64,000 nt of DNA from Evernia prunastri. Lineage: Eukaryota; Ascomycota; Lecanoromycetes; Lecanorales; Parmeliaceae. The translations under genes and the position numbers were made by a program. The notes under the pieces are model-generated. The model had not been told where the DNA came from. It was given only the letters and a program-made list of their open reading frames with translations, and did not search any database. Positions within the stretch are counted from its first letter, which is position 1. Every line of letters starts with the position of its first letter. Below are positions 23,447 to 33,643 of this stretch, one piece after another. The DNA is taken from positions 65,662-129,661 of the forward strand of contig NKYR01000058.1 of NCBI GenBank assembly GCA_003184365.1, written 5' to 3'.

Positions 23447-24668
23447 TTACGCCTCCTCATCCTCTTCGCTTAGCTCTCCACCCGTGATGGGTTTGATGGG
23501 CCGGTGAATCTCCACCCGGTTTGACCGGAGACCTTGTTCCAATTCTTCCTTCATCTTTTTATCCATTCGAGCCTCCCCTGTGACCTTAATGACTAAAGAC
23601 CTTTCAACGTCCAGGCATAAAAGTGCTTGGCAAACCAAACCGCCCGCTCTAAGATGAAGACGCTTCCAGCCAAACCAGGCCATCTCGAAGGTTTCCAGCC
23701 GCAAATCCTCTTTGACAAACTGTTTTATTAGGTCTGCCACCCACTGATCCTGCCCAATACGTGGACTTCCAGATATCACTGAGATTTTGATATTCTTAAG
23801 TAATTGCAGATGACGAGTTGGCAGTACCAGAGGCCGGGGTCCTTTCCCTATGGTTAGACGTATAAGACAGATGCGCGCCAGTAGAATAGTGCATTTACTG
23901 GGTGCACGTACCGTAGTCACTCCGGTATTTGAAAACATTGCACCCGTAGAGTATGCCACTCGCCTCAGCGTGCAACTGTCTGGACACTTCTAATATTTCA
24001 AGAAAGATGGTCTTATGCATTCTCCTGATCTTCCAGGTTGTGCATTTCTCCCACCCTGCTGCACGTAGAGCACGATTGCGGCCTGTTGGCTCTGGAAATT
24101 CTATCGGAACTTTTGGAGTCGTAAGTAGCATTTTGTAAACATAATTGCGGATTTCCGGCGGAAATCTCACGAAAGGAAAGGGCTTGAAAGCCTTTCCTCC
24201 GGATTTTTGACCACACTCTTGTTCAACTACTGATACTGCTGATCCTACTGATCCTACCAATCCCTCTGGGTGGCGTACCGGACTCCAAGCCAACGGACTC
24301 GTGCTCACGCTGCGGCCCTTCGTCCGCTGGTGAGATTTTTGAAGAGAGCCAGCCTCTAAAGGATTGTATGTTTCTTCAACTTCGATGTTGATGTGTGCAA
24401 GAGGAGAACGATTTTTCCGTAGCGAGGGGTTGGTAGTTCCTGCAGACCCCGCCTTTCGACGGCTATCAGACGCGTCTCGAGTCAAATCAACGGCCCCGGG
24501 TTGAAGAAGGGCGACAACTGCGTGCATATGATCTCGAGGTGAAGATGATACTGGGTCTGGCACTGTTAGATCTATCAAGGGCGGCGATCGGTGTCCTGGT
24601 GATGGCAAACTTGACGAAGGTGTCGAAGTAGCGACTGTGAGATCGATCATCTCGCTCTCTGGGCTCAA
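23447..24668 (-). CDS. Protein with three SIM-like motifs and an F-box-like RFPPEIRN segment
   Basis: Two exons (23912-24668 and 23447-23847), joined by a 64-bp intron, give 385 residues. The N-terminal ~160 residues are disordered and carry three (I/V)DLT motifs: IDLT at 8-11, IDLT at 32-35 and VDLT at 60-63. Each matches the core of SUMO-interacting motifs. At about 163-185 comes FVRFPPEIRNYVYKMLL, the fungal F-box-like or DUF-type opening helix. ILEVSRQLHAEASGILYGCN follows, which is common in a large Pezizomycotina family of unknown function. The C-terminus ends in an acidic tail (ELSEEDEEA). I do not recognise a named protein; binding to SUMO or to Skp1 is inference from motifs alone. 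Confidence 0.7.
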
Positions 24669-24854
24669 CCTTAATCGAGAAGATAGAAATGGCGGGTAGG
24701 CAAGCTGTCAGGACAGGTGGCAGTCGTTGATGGCTGTTCTTTCAGCGATTTCACACTTAGGGGTTTAAGGCCAGTAATGCTTGGCAACACATCTAACTAG
24801 GCAAACGGGAGCGGTGTACGGAGGCATTGAGGTCGACACCAAACGTCCTGCCTA

Positions 24855-27460
24855 TCACCTTGTGAGGTAGTAAGTCACACCCTGTCGAAACTAACCCAAT
24901 ATGGTATAAATCGGGCATAAACACCGACTTTCGACAATACTCCTCGATTTTCACGCTAAGGATTTGCTAAGCGAGCTGAGAAGACCTTATTGCGCGTTGA
25001 ATAGCTACATGTATTCTACAGCGATTTGACTACAAATCTAAATATCAATGCAATGACATATGTAAGGCTTTCATCAAAATTATCGGAATTAGAAGAAATT
25101 CATTAAGTTCGGGAAAAGGCAGATAAATCAACAACTTTTAATCTGCATAGAGATCTGCAAATAGTTATATTTCAGTTATTATCTTCATTGTTTCCGCTGT
25201 CTCCATCGTCTTCATTATTTCAGATCATATTAATATCATCATCGTCTAACAGTCTATAAAGATCCTTTCAGCACTTCCGCTTGCGTCGACAATAGAATAT
25301 ATTACACTTATCACACTTTCATGTTGTCTGTGACACATATCTCTTTAACTCACATCTCTTTCTAAGAGTCATGATATTGTCAAAAATAATCTCTAACGAC
25401 AGTTGTTTCTTTTTAATTTTTGGCCGTTATTTTTTTCTATTCTAATATAACTAACAACGAGCTTTATTTAACAGCTTCACAAATTCGTGCTCGCGAGAGA
25501 ATATATTCAATTGTGGATTAACAAGCTTGATGAAGACATCTCGTTTGCGATAGTACTCAGAGCGTTTTATAAACTCGATAACTATACATCTTCGAAATTT
25601 CTCATAACTTAGAGTCTCTTTATCATAACGAATTTTATATAGTCTGAAGATATTGACAATAAAGATTATCATGATAAAGAGAAATAAGATAATTTAGTAG
25701 CGTAGATTCTTACGCTCGTCCGCGTAGTTAGAAATCATCTGAGCATAACGATCTATATTATTCATATATATATTGTATTCATAAATAATTTATGACATTA
25801 AAAGCCCTTTCTTTCATTTGATGCGTGATTTCTTAATCTGATCTTCAGAAGAGATAGTTTTCGATACAGAGACTAAAATATCGTGTCGTTTCTTTGAATT
25901 CATTCAATACACGTTCGAAAATTCGTCGAAAGCATAATCAGTAATCATATACTATACGATGTTATTATTTATTCAGGCGAGATATAGAATTCGATCGTTG
26001 ATACATTGTCAGATCTATAATTCTTAGTTCTACGTCTTTTTTGTCTTAATGCGTATAGCGAGTAATATATTAGAAAAATCAGACGTAGTCTTACATATAT
26101 CACTATAAACAATATATCAAGTTCGTAAGATCTTCATATAACTCTAATTCGTGAAGAAATTGTCCGTAAAGAGATAATATCGAAAGATTAGATCTGATAG
26201 CTTCTGAATTAACTACAAGATCACTTGATAGAAGACTGAGAATTTAATCTGTGAAAATTCGAGTTGTTTTGAAGTCTTTAGCTCATAGACTTTCTCAATC
26301 TATACAGTACTAATTTAGTATATGAGCTCGAGAGACACTTTGATATATACGTACTTTGAGATTGAAGAGAATATTTCATATGTAATCTTCGTATACATCG
26401 ACATAGATCCTAAATTCTCTGTCTTCAGTCTTATATGCAATGTTCATCGTATAACGAGATCGTTCTTTATACTTGATTAAGAACTCGTTTATATAGATAT
26501 TGCTTTCAGACTTGTAATACTTCAAGCATTTTTTCCGAAAACCGTTCACAAATGTATCTATCTTCTTTCAAAATCTCTTCTTTTGATCAATATTTTCAGA
26601 CTCTAAGCGAGAATTATTAATCTTTAGAAACCGCTGAATTTGCTCGAAGCGTGTCTTCGTTATAATGGTCTGAATTTGAAGAAAAATTGAACCCTTATAA
26701 CTTATATTTCAATATCTTCGAATTTAAGAAATTAAATTCAATTTCATCAATATTCTCACATCAATATATGCTTTAATATCTAACTCAGTCATATTCTCTC
26801 AAAATCGCGTATATGTTTTTCTCTCTCTTTCTAAATCTCTATATCACTTATTCGTCTTAATATTCGTATATAGAGTTATCTAATTTAGTATTGCAGAAGA
26901 GATAAAGATATTGAATAGATCGTAAAGCGTAGAATTCTCAAAGAGAAGATTAATAATAGGAAATCGATATTTGATTGAAATTCGATTGTAGATAACAGCA
27001 TTTACAGCTTCTTTCTTCGTGATTTCTTTCAAAATATCTGTCAGGGACTTGACGTTTGATCAGAATGATGTCATGAATCAGGTTTGAATGGAATTCTACT
27101 ATGAGGTTCTATGTAGAAGGAATGCTGTTCTAAGTACAAATGTATGGGTGCGCTAGGCCTAGTCTGGTCTAGCGCCGTTCGCGGAGAAGCTTGGAGCGAA
27201 GGTAGACGCTGAGACCGTGACAATATCTGACAAAGTGCGCGCGCCGTAGACTGTTTTTTAAACTGTAGTTCATTTAATATCGTCCGAAAAAATCTCAATC
27301 TCAAAGTCATCGACGCGCATAATGTAGTGCTATGTGTGAAGACTATTATATATTTAATAGTTGATAATATATGTAGGAGTGATGACATGCTTCCTTTTAG
27401 CCTACACAGCCTCGTAGAGCTTAGTTCCGACAGGGTGTGACTTACTACCTCACAAGGTGA
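24855..27460. mobile_element. Degenerate Tc1/mariner (Fot1/pogo)-like DNA transposon with 40-bp TIRs
   Basis: The ends 24855-24894 and 27421-27460 are inverted copies matching at 39 of 40 positions (outer end TCACCTTGTGAGGTAGTAAG). Each is flanked by TA (24853-24854 and 27461-27462), the target duplication of Tc1/mariner elements. The 2.6-kb body is AT-rich and without a long ORF, so the transposase is decayed. Unlike part A of the LTR remnant, it still has many CA and TG dinucleotides, so its decay history differs. A 163-codon minus-strand ORF at 27071-27562 crosses the right TIR and is not a gene. The family name is inference from the TA duplication and length. Confidence 0.7.
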
Positions 27461-28017
27461 TATCAACAATAAGGGTTCAGCTGTCGGATAACACTTCGCC
27501 TGAATGACCACCTGGGCAATGCGCTTAGAGCTGCTTTGATTTGTACCTGACGTGACCCCCATTTCGGAGCCTGTGCCTCTGTCAGGGCCAAAGCCCAGTC
27601 TACCTATGCGCTCCCAATAACCGACTCCAATTCAGGGCTATCTTACGAAGAAGGGTTAGGGCTATCACTACGGAGCTATCTTATAGGAAAGACCTGATTC
27701 TTACGAACGGTATTCAAATGGTTTTTGGTACTCCAACGGTATAGACATGCTTTTGGTTGATGAAAACCGTATTTAAACTATTCAAAAGTTACCACTAGTT
27801 AAGACTTTCAATCATTAAATACTCAAAACTGTTATTATCTTTTCACGAAATATGTACGATAAAAAGTTTCAACGTTTCTAACTATTCTGATGGTTGATTC
27901 TCACAGACTGAAGTGTATATATATACTATCAATTATGTGATTTAAGGTTAAGCGAGAGACTCGGAATCTCTGTCTACTTCTTCACATCAACGTCGCAAAA
28001 AAAAGAACTTCAGATTC
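27461..28017. other. Unannotated segment outside the right LTR, with TIR-like copy 2
   Basis: It starts at the TA duplication of the DNA transposon and ends at the LTR. It contains the segment 27674-27721, which matches 12118-12165 at roughly 77%. The last five bases before the LTR are GATTC (28013-28017), the reverse complement of GAATC next to the left LTR. No ORF of note. Confidence 0.55.
27674..27721 (+). repeat. Diverged terminal-repeat-like segment, copy 2
   Basis: It aligns without gaps to 12118-12165 (shared ACCTGATTCTT core) and lies 297 bp from the inverted LTR. See copy 1 for its proposed origin as the other end of the same small element. Confidence 0.5.
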
Positions 28018-28150
28018 TGTCAAGAGACACGATTTGTTCTCCGTGGAGAAAGCCGGATTATCGTTGTTCCGGACATGTTCTTCATGCAATTCGTAGCCAT
28101 TATCAATGAACAAGCAGTCAACCCACTACGAATCACCCAGTTTCGTGATA
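28018..28150 (-). mobile_element. 133-bp LTR, right copy in inverted orientation
   Basis: It reads TGTCAAGAGACACG...TTTCGTGATA on the plus strand and is 131/133 identical to the reverse complement of the left LTR. The terminal dinucleotide is altered (TATC instead of TGTC on the minus strand), a RIP-type change. The inner side faces right, toward AT-rich remnant B. Confidence 0.75.
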
Positions 28151-28847
28151 ATAAGATCGTATAGATACTATTAGAGTAAGATTGAGAAGCGTTATTGATC
28201 AAGTGGAATCTAAAGAACGCTTTTCGTCACGTATCGATAGTTATCTCTAATTAATAACTACTCGTATTTTTTTATAACAATTTCTATTAATTAAAACGAT
28301 ATTTATCTTTTGATCCACGAACGTTATTATTTCTATTCGATCTATTCGTTAAAGTTCTTTATTAAATTCTTATCGCGATGCTTCACTAAGCGATAGTGCT
28401 TTACTATTTAAACGACTTCTTCGTTATTCTTTTATCTTATATAGACGTATAAATCTAGGATCGCGATTTTGATCGTTTATGCGTCGAATTAAGTCTTATA
28501 ATAAATTATATCAAAAGTATTTTCGATATTATTATCGACTTTTTCGAAATCGAACTCGATAGTAATTTAATGTAGACGAGACTTTCGATAAATAAGCTAA
28601 TTCACGCGAGAAACACAGTCAAAAATCTACTATATAGAGTAATAATCTTATATCGCGAACTCGAGTCAGCGATAGATTTTTTATTATTCGTAGTTAAAGT
28701 AGTAATATCTGAGAGAGTCTTTCTCAGACGACTTTTTAACGTTATTCGAAGATCGATAATTATTATTCGTATTATCTTACTTATGCGCGCTAATTTGCAA
28801 TAATAAAATATCTTTTTTATTAATTAAAATGATTTACTGTCAGGGAA
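28151..28847. mobile_element. AT-rich, RIP-like internal remnant of an LTR element (part B)
   Basis: This 0.7-kb AT-rich block keeps CG and has few CA/TG dinucleotides, like part A. It lies between the inverted 133-bp LTR and the gypsy LTR that begins at 28848. No coding frame survives. I infer it is the 3' internal part of the same element as part A. Confidence 0.6.
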
Positions 28848-29103
28848 CGAGGCTGGAACTAGGGCTACCACTTGGTATACTTGGTCTGATAGGGTCAGGT
28901 CTATTTACAAGACGAAAGACAAGGAAGGAAAGTGGAAAGTGGGCGCTCAGCGCCCCTATATAGGATCAGACGAAAGCCAACACGGCTATCGCATAACCGT
29001 CGCATATACAACAGTGGGAATGGGGTTCTAGCAACCCTTGGCTGAGTAGGCTAGATCTAGACTAGATCTGGGCTGGAAGCTGGGCTGACTTCACACCGTG
29101 ACA
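28848..29103 (-). mobile_element. Gypsy LTR, subfamily A1 (3' LTR of the minus-strand element)
   Basis: A 256-bp segment bounded by TGTCA...TGACA. On the minus strand it directly follows the purine-rich GAAGGGGGAGCTAC, a polypurine-tract-like primer for plus-strand synthesis. This fixes it as the 3' LTR. It is only about 80% similar by eye to the LTR at 35609-35871. The left flank is TTTAC; no matching duplication was found on the other side. Confidence 0.8.
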
Positions 29104-32100
29104 GTAGCTCCCCCTTCGAAGGCTGAGCTCCTGTGAAGCTGCTAGGGGGAAATAGCGAAGCGAGGGACTAGGCGNGGGACGAGATTCTTGGCGTTGGCCG
29201 GGCAAAGGATCCTGCGCGGTATGCTGCAGCAGACTAGCATGAAATACTGGGTGGATCTTCATCGACTCGGGGAGGTCAAGCTCGATGACTAGAGGATTGT
29301 CGAAAACTCGTTTCACTGGGAAGGGGCCAATATGGCGGTCGTCTAGCTTAATGACTGGGCGTGCAGTATTGAGATTCTTGGCGTTAAGCCAGACTATATC
29401 TCCTACGAAATATCGGGGACAGGGCCGACGTCGTTCGTTGGCGGAAGACTCGTGAATGGCTTGGGCGACTAACATCTCATCACGGAGATGCTCGGTGATC
29501 TCTTGCATCTTCTGGGTAAACTCATTGATATTGATCAATTTGATACGGGCTTGGGCAGTGACATCGGAAGGCAGTGGCTCCGGGGGCTCGAATCCTAGGC
29601 GAGGGTTTTGTCCAGAGTTGGCTAGAAACGGTGAGGCTAGGGTAGTCGCGGAAGGAGGATCATTTCCAGCAAACTCAGCTCCAGGGAGCCACTTGGCCCA
29701 ATCATCCTGCATGTAATTGACGAAGGCTCGAAGGTAGTGTTCCATGGTGGCGTTAGCTCTCTCCGTTTGACCATCAGTCTGAGGGTGGTATCCCGTGGAT
29801 AATTTGGCATCGATCTTCAGGTTTTTGCATAGATGCTCCCATACATCAGAGGTGAATTGAGTGCCTCGATCAGACACAAAGACTTCGGGTGTTCCGTGGA
29901 GTTTCCAGACATTGGCATAGAATGCATTGGACGCTTCCTCTACTTCCATAGTAGCGGTGGGGACGAGATGTCTCATTTTGGTAAGGCGGTCGACGAAGAC
30001 TAGGACATAACGATAGGTTATTCCCATGAAGGTGCTGGGGGGTAAGGGACCGACATAGTCCATAGATACATCGCGCCATCGGCGCTCGGGGATTGGCAAG
30101 GGGCGAAGCCATCCTTGTAGCTTCTGTCTAGAGGGCTTAGCTCGAGTGCAGACATGACAGTTCCGGACGAAACGCTGGATATACTGGTACAAGTTAGGCC
30201 ACCAATAAGCGCGGCTTACCAACTCGTAGCAGTTTGTTCTACCAGGGTGTCCTCCGGGGACGCTGTCGTGGGCTAACTTGATGATTCGGAGGCGAAGGCG
30301 GTCGGAGTTAGGTACGTACTTTCTTCCTCGAAAGTATAGGGCTTGATTTCGTTCCTCGCATTCTGCTAGAGGAATTCGATTATGGTGACGTGCTCCGATG
30401 CGGAGCATCTCTAGGACTTCGGGTGCGAACTTATCGCTGGCTTGGGCTTGATCCCACAATGTCTGTGTGGGGGTGTCTAGGGGATCCTCATCAGGATCAG
30501 GCGGGGCTAGGTCTAGCTGTGGCTCAGCTTCTTCGGGTTCGGATTCTAAATTCATAGGGACGAGGGTGATGGGTTCTTGAGGCGAGACAGGGCTTAGGTG
30601 GAGCTGGATTGGGTCTAGGCGGATAACTCGGCATTGAAGATCTATAATCTTCGGTTCTAGGACATGGGTCTTTAGCACTGTTTGATGCTGGTGTTGATGG
30701 CGAGGGTCTGATTTATCCCCTTCCTTTGGGAGATCTCCTGATCGACGAGTTAATGCATCGGGCTTACCACCCTCTTTGCCAGGGCGGTATGTGATCTGAT
30801 AATTGAATCTGGACAAGAACTCGCTCCAGCGAGCTTGACGGCGGCTGAGTTGCTTGGTTGACATAAAGTACTCGAGATTTTTATGATCCGTGATTACATC
30901 GACAGGGTAAGTTGAGCCCTCCAGCTCTGGTCGCCATTCTTCGAAGGCGCGGACTATGGCCATAAGTTCTTTATCATAGATCTCATAGTTGCACTCGGCT
31001 GGATTGTGTTTCTTAGAAAAGTATGCGACAGGGTGTAGCACTCCTTGCTCGTCGTACTGGGATAAGATGCCTCCTGATACATAATCAGAAGCATCGGTTT
31101 CTACGACGATCTTGCGATCAGGATTGTAGTGACGGAGGATAATATCAGAGGTGAAGGCTTTCTTCAACGTCTCGAAGGCGGACTGACATTCAGAGCTCCA
31201 CACGAAAGGCGTATCTTTTCGGGTGAGCTGAGTCAAGGGGTTTGCTATCTTACTGTAGCCATAGATGAACCTGCGATAGAAGTTCGCAAAGCCTAGGAAA
31301 CTCTGAACATCCTTAACATTGACTAGGGACGGCCATTGAACGATGGTCTCGACTTTGGCGGGATCCATTCTCACACCCTCGGTGGTGATGATAAGGCCGA
31401 GGTATGGAACTTGGGTGACATGAAACTCAGACTTGGTGATATCGGCTTGAAGACCGGCTTCCCTTAGCTTCTGAAGGATTCGCTTGACGTGAATCTCATC
31501 TTCTTCCTCGATCTCGCTATAGATCAGGATATCGTCTAGATACGCAGTACAGAAATCGTCAAGGTACTCGCGTAGGGTGTCATTGATATAGTGCTGAAAC
31601 GAGGCAGGTCCGTTGCAGAGACCGAACGGTAGGACTAGGTATTCAAAGAGTCCGAAACGGGTGCGGAAGGCGGTGAGTTCTTCATCTCCCTCTCGAATTC
31701 GAAGGCGATTGAACGCTGAGATGATATCTAGCTTGGTAAAGACTTTAGCCTGACTAAGACGATTCAGGGTTTCGGTGATCAAGGGCAAGGGGTAGCGATT
31801 CTTAATCGTGACAGCGTTGAGACCTCGGTAGTCGACACAGAAGCGGAGACCTCCTCCAGGCTTCTTAACGAACAGAACAGGGGACGCGGCGGGAGATCGG
31901 CTGGCTCTAACAAAGCCTTTGGCAAGGTTTTCATCCAGATATCGACGAAGTTCTTGTATCTCGTTACGGCTCATACCGTACAGGGCTGAGGAGGGAAGCG
32001 GGGCGTCTTCTTTGAGATTGATGGCATGGTCATAGGCACGGTGCTCAGGCAGGGTGTCGGCCTCTTTCTTAGAGAACACATCCAGGTAGTCGTGATACTG

Positions 32101-32427
32101 CTTGGGAAGCTTGATGGCGGGGTCAACGTTTTTTTGTTCGCGGTAGAGTTCTAACTCTTCTTGGGTGGTCGACGTGGCTAGGTGGAGTTCTTTCTCCATT
32201 TGGAACAGGGCTCGCTGTCGGTTCTTCTCTTGAGAACACAGCTTGGGGTCTAAGGCGAGGGACTTGAAACTCGGTGTAGAGACTGAGGACGAGGATCGTG
32301 GAGACGAGGGTTCTTGAAGGGCTTGAACTCCTAGGGCATAGTCGAGTTCTCGAAGGGTGAGACTAAAGGTCTTGGAGTCTTTAAGACGTCCGAGACGGTC
32401 AGGTGCGAGCTCCCACTTCACAAACAT
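29062..32427 (-). CDS. pol: Retrotransposon Pol: reverse transcriptase, RNase H, integrase
   Basis: An open frame of 1121 codons. The reverse transcriptase has VLFVKKPGGGLRFCVDYRGL, the catalytic Asp in KLDIISAFN and YLDDILIYS (YLDD at 296-299). RNase H follows with VVETDASDYVSGGILSQ. The integrase shows an HHCC zinc module (HDSVPGGHPG...CHVCTRAK), then DYVGPLPPS, SDRGTQFTSDVW and GYHPQTDGQTERANA with the D,D,E core. The C-terminus ends with FPVKRVFDNPLVIELDLP and runs into the LTR. It overlaps the protease ORF by 29 bp in another frame, so expression would need a frameshift or the gene is broken there. One codon near the end contains the N at 29175. Confidence 0.9.
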   Translation of the reverse strand: MFVKWELAPDRLGRLKDSKTFSLTLRELDYALGVQALQEPSSPRSSSSVSTPSFKSLALDPKLCSQEKNRQRALFQMEKELHLATSTTQEELELYREQKNVDPAIKLPKQYHDYLDVFSKKEADTLPEHRAYDHAINLKEDAPLPSSALYGMSRNEIQELRRYLDENLAKGFVRASRSPAASPVLFVKKPGGGLRFCVDYRGLNAVTIKNRYPLPLITETLNRLSQAKVFTKLDIISAFNRLRIREGDEELTAFRTRFGLFEYLVLPFGLCNGPASFQHYINDTLREYLDDFCTAYLDDILIYSEIEEEDEIHVKRILQKLREAGLQADITKSEFHVTQVPYLGLIITTEGVRMDPAKVETIVQWPSLVNVKDVQSFLGFANFYRRFIYGYSKIANPLTQLTRKDTPFVWSSECQSAFETLKKAFTSDIILRHYNPDRKIVVETDASDYVSGGILSQYDEQGVLHPVAYFSKKHNPAECNYEIYDKELMAIVRAFEEWRPELEGSTYPVDVITDHKNLEYFMSTKQLSRRQARWSEFLSRFNYQITYRPGKEGGKPDALTRRSGDLPKEGDKSDPRHQHQHQTVLKTHVLEPKIIDLQCRVIRLDPIQLHLSPVSPQEPITLVPMNLESEPEEAEPQLDLAPPDPDEDPLDTPTQTLWDQAQASDKFAPEVLEMLRIGARHHNRIPLAECEERNQALYFRGRKYVPNSDRLRLRIIKLAHDSVPGGHPGRTNCYELVSRAYWWPNLYQYIQRFVRNCHVCTRAKPSRQKLQGWLRPLPIPERRWRDVSMDYVGPLPPSTFMGITYRYVLVFVDRLTKMRHLVPTATMEVEEASNAFYANVWKLHGTPEVFVSDRGTQFTSDVWEHLCKNLKIDAKLSTGYHPQTDGQTERANATMEHYLRAFVNYMQDDWAKWLPGAEFAGNDPPSATTLASPFLANSGQNPRLGFEPPEPLPSDVTAQARIKLININEFTQKMQEITEHLRDEMLVAQAIHESSANERRRPCPRYFVGDIVWLNAKNLNTARPVIKLDDRHIGPFPVKRVFDNPLVIELDLPESMKIHPVFHASLLQHTAQDPLPGQRQESRPXPSPSLRYFPLAASQELSLRRGSYCHGVKSAQLPAQI

Positions 32428-33643
32428 CTAGGTGAATGGGCGGTTTCTGGATTTGCTGCATTCGTCTTTCGCTAGACGATCGCACGGACGAGGGACTTCG
32501 GTACTTAACCTTGGGTGTGTATCCTTTCTGGAGGGCTTGGAGGACTCGGCTGGGGGTATCTTCTTCAGAAACAAGGCTAGGATCTGGGTTGGATTTGGAT
32601 TGACAAGGACTGAGGTCGATGTCGTCTGCGGACAATATCTGATTGTATTCTGGGATCTTGGGATGTTCTTGTTGAACCTGAGGGGCTAACGAATGATCTT
32701 CAATTCGTATGGAGGGCGAGGGTTCTTCATTCTGAATCTGAGGGACTAACGAACGATCTTCAATTCGTATGGGGAACGAGGGTTGTTTATTCTGAACCTG
32801 AGGGACTGACGAATGTCTTATTCGTACGGGGGGGGAGGACTGGGTTTGCTTCCTTGAAGTCTGGGGTGCTATTGCTGGAGCGGGTTGCTGGGGGTACGAG
32901 ATCTGTCTTAGATCTTGCTTAGGTTCTGGCCTTTCTGAAGCCTGGGGTGCTATCGACACAGCGGTTTGCTTCTTTGAAGCCGGGGATGCTGTCGACCTAG
33001 CGGGTTTCTGGGTACTGGAGTGGGCAAGGTTCTGGATCTGGGACTGAGATTCTTGGTCTTGAAGCTCCCAGACCTTCTGGGATTCTTCTGGGGACAGGAA
33101 TTCTTCTTCTTCCTTGGTGACTGCGAGGACTTTCGTGGGCGAGGGACAACAGTAACTAAGGCAGAAAGGCGAGGACATAATCAAGGTGTTAGAGCCGAAA
33201 TTGGCATCGATGGCATGGCGACGGAGCCAGGGGTGACCTAGAACTATAGGGTAATGTTTTAAGCCTGTGACGAAAAGGAATAGCCTCTCGATATGATTAC
33301 CGATTGCCATTGTCGTTTCCACCACATGGGTGATGTTACCCGTGAGTGCGGGTTGTCCATCGAATCCATGGAGGCGACGGGGGTATTTCAGCTGATGCTG
33401 AGGGAAATTATATTGTTGCGCGAAGGATTTGTCAATGAATGCATAGGCGGAGGCACCACAATCAATCAGGGTAAGAGCTGGTATTCTAGACTGGGCATGG
33501 CGTAAGACACATGAGATGACCATATGACTGTCTCTAAAAGTAGAGTCGGACTCGAACAGTTCTAGGGCTGACTTGGCTGAGAATTTCTTGAAAGATTGCA
33601 GAGGGGGTGAAAAGGAAGACAACAGTAGACAGGAAGAGAACAA
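32399..33643 (-). CDS. Retrotransposon aspartic protease region
   Basis: A 414-codon frame. The retropepsin active-site segment LTLIDCGASAYAFIDKSFA (D-C-G-A in place of D-S/T-G-A) and the closing PIVLGHPWLRRHAID are typical of fungal gypsy proteases. A proline/glutamine/serine-rich linker with repeated PSxxIRIEDxSLxPQ units fills the C-terminal half. It overlaps gag on its 5' side (33562-33643) and pol on its 3' side, each in a different frame. The repeated linker units explain the direct repeats seen in the DNA at about 32690-32800. Confidence 0.8.
   Translation of the reverse strand: MFSSCLLLSSFSPPLQSFKKFSAKSALELFESDSTFRDSHMVISCVLRHAQSRIPALTLIDCGASAYAFIDKSFAQQYNFPQHQLKYPRRLHGFDGQPALTGNITHVVETTMAIGNHIERLFLFVTGLKHYPIVLGHPWLRRHAIDANFGSNTLIMSSPFCLSYCCPSPTKVLAVTKEEEEFLSPEESQKVWELQDQESQSQIQNLAHSSTQKPARSTASPASKKQTAVSIAPQASERPEPKQDLRQISYPQQPAPAIAPQTSRKQTQSSPPVRIRHSSVPQVQNKQPSFPIRIEDRSLVPQIQNEEPSPSIRIEDHSLAPQVQQEHPKIPEYNQILSADDIDLSPCQSKSNPDPSLVSEEDTPSRVLQALQKGYTPKVKYRSPSSVRSSSERRMQQIQKPPIHLDVCEVGART

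Noticed and set aside
27071..27562. 163-codon minus-strand ORF
   Set aside because: It crosses the right TIR of the DNA transposon and shows no transposase motif.
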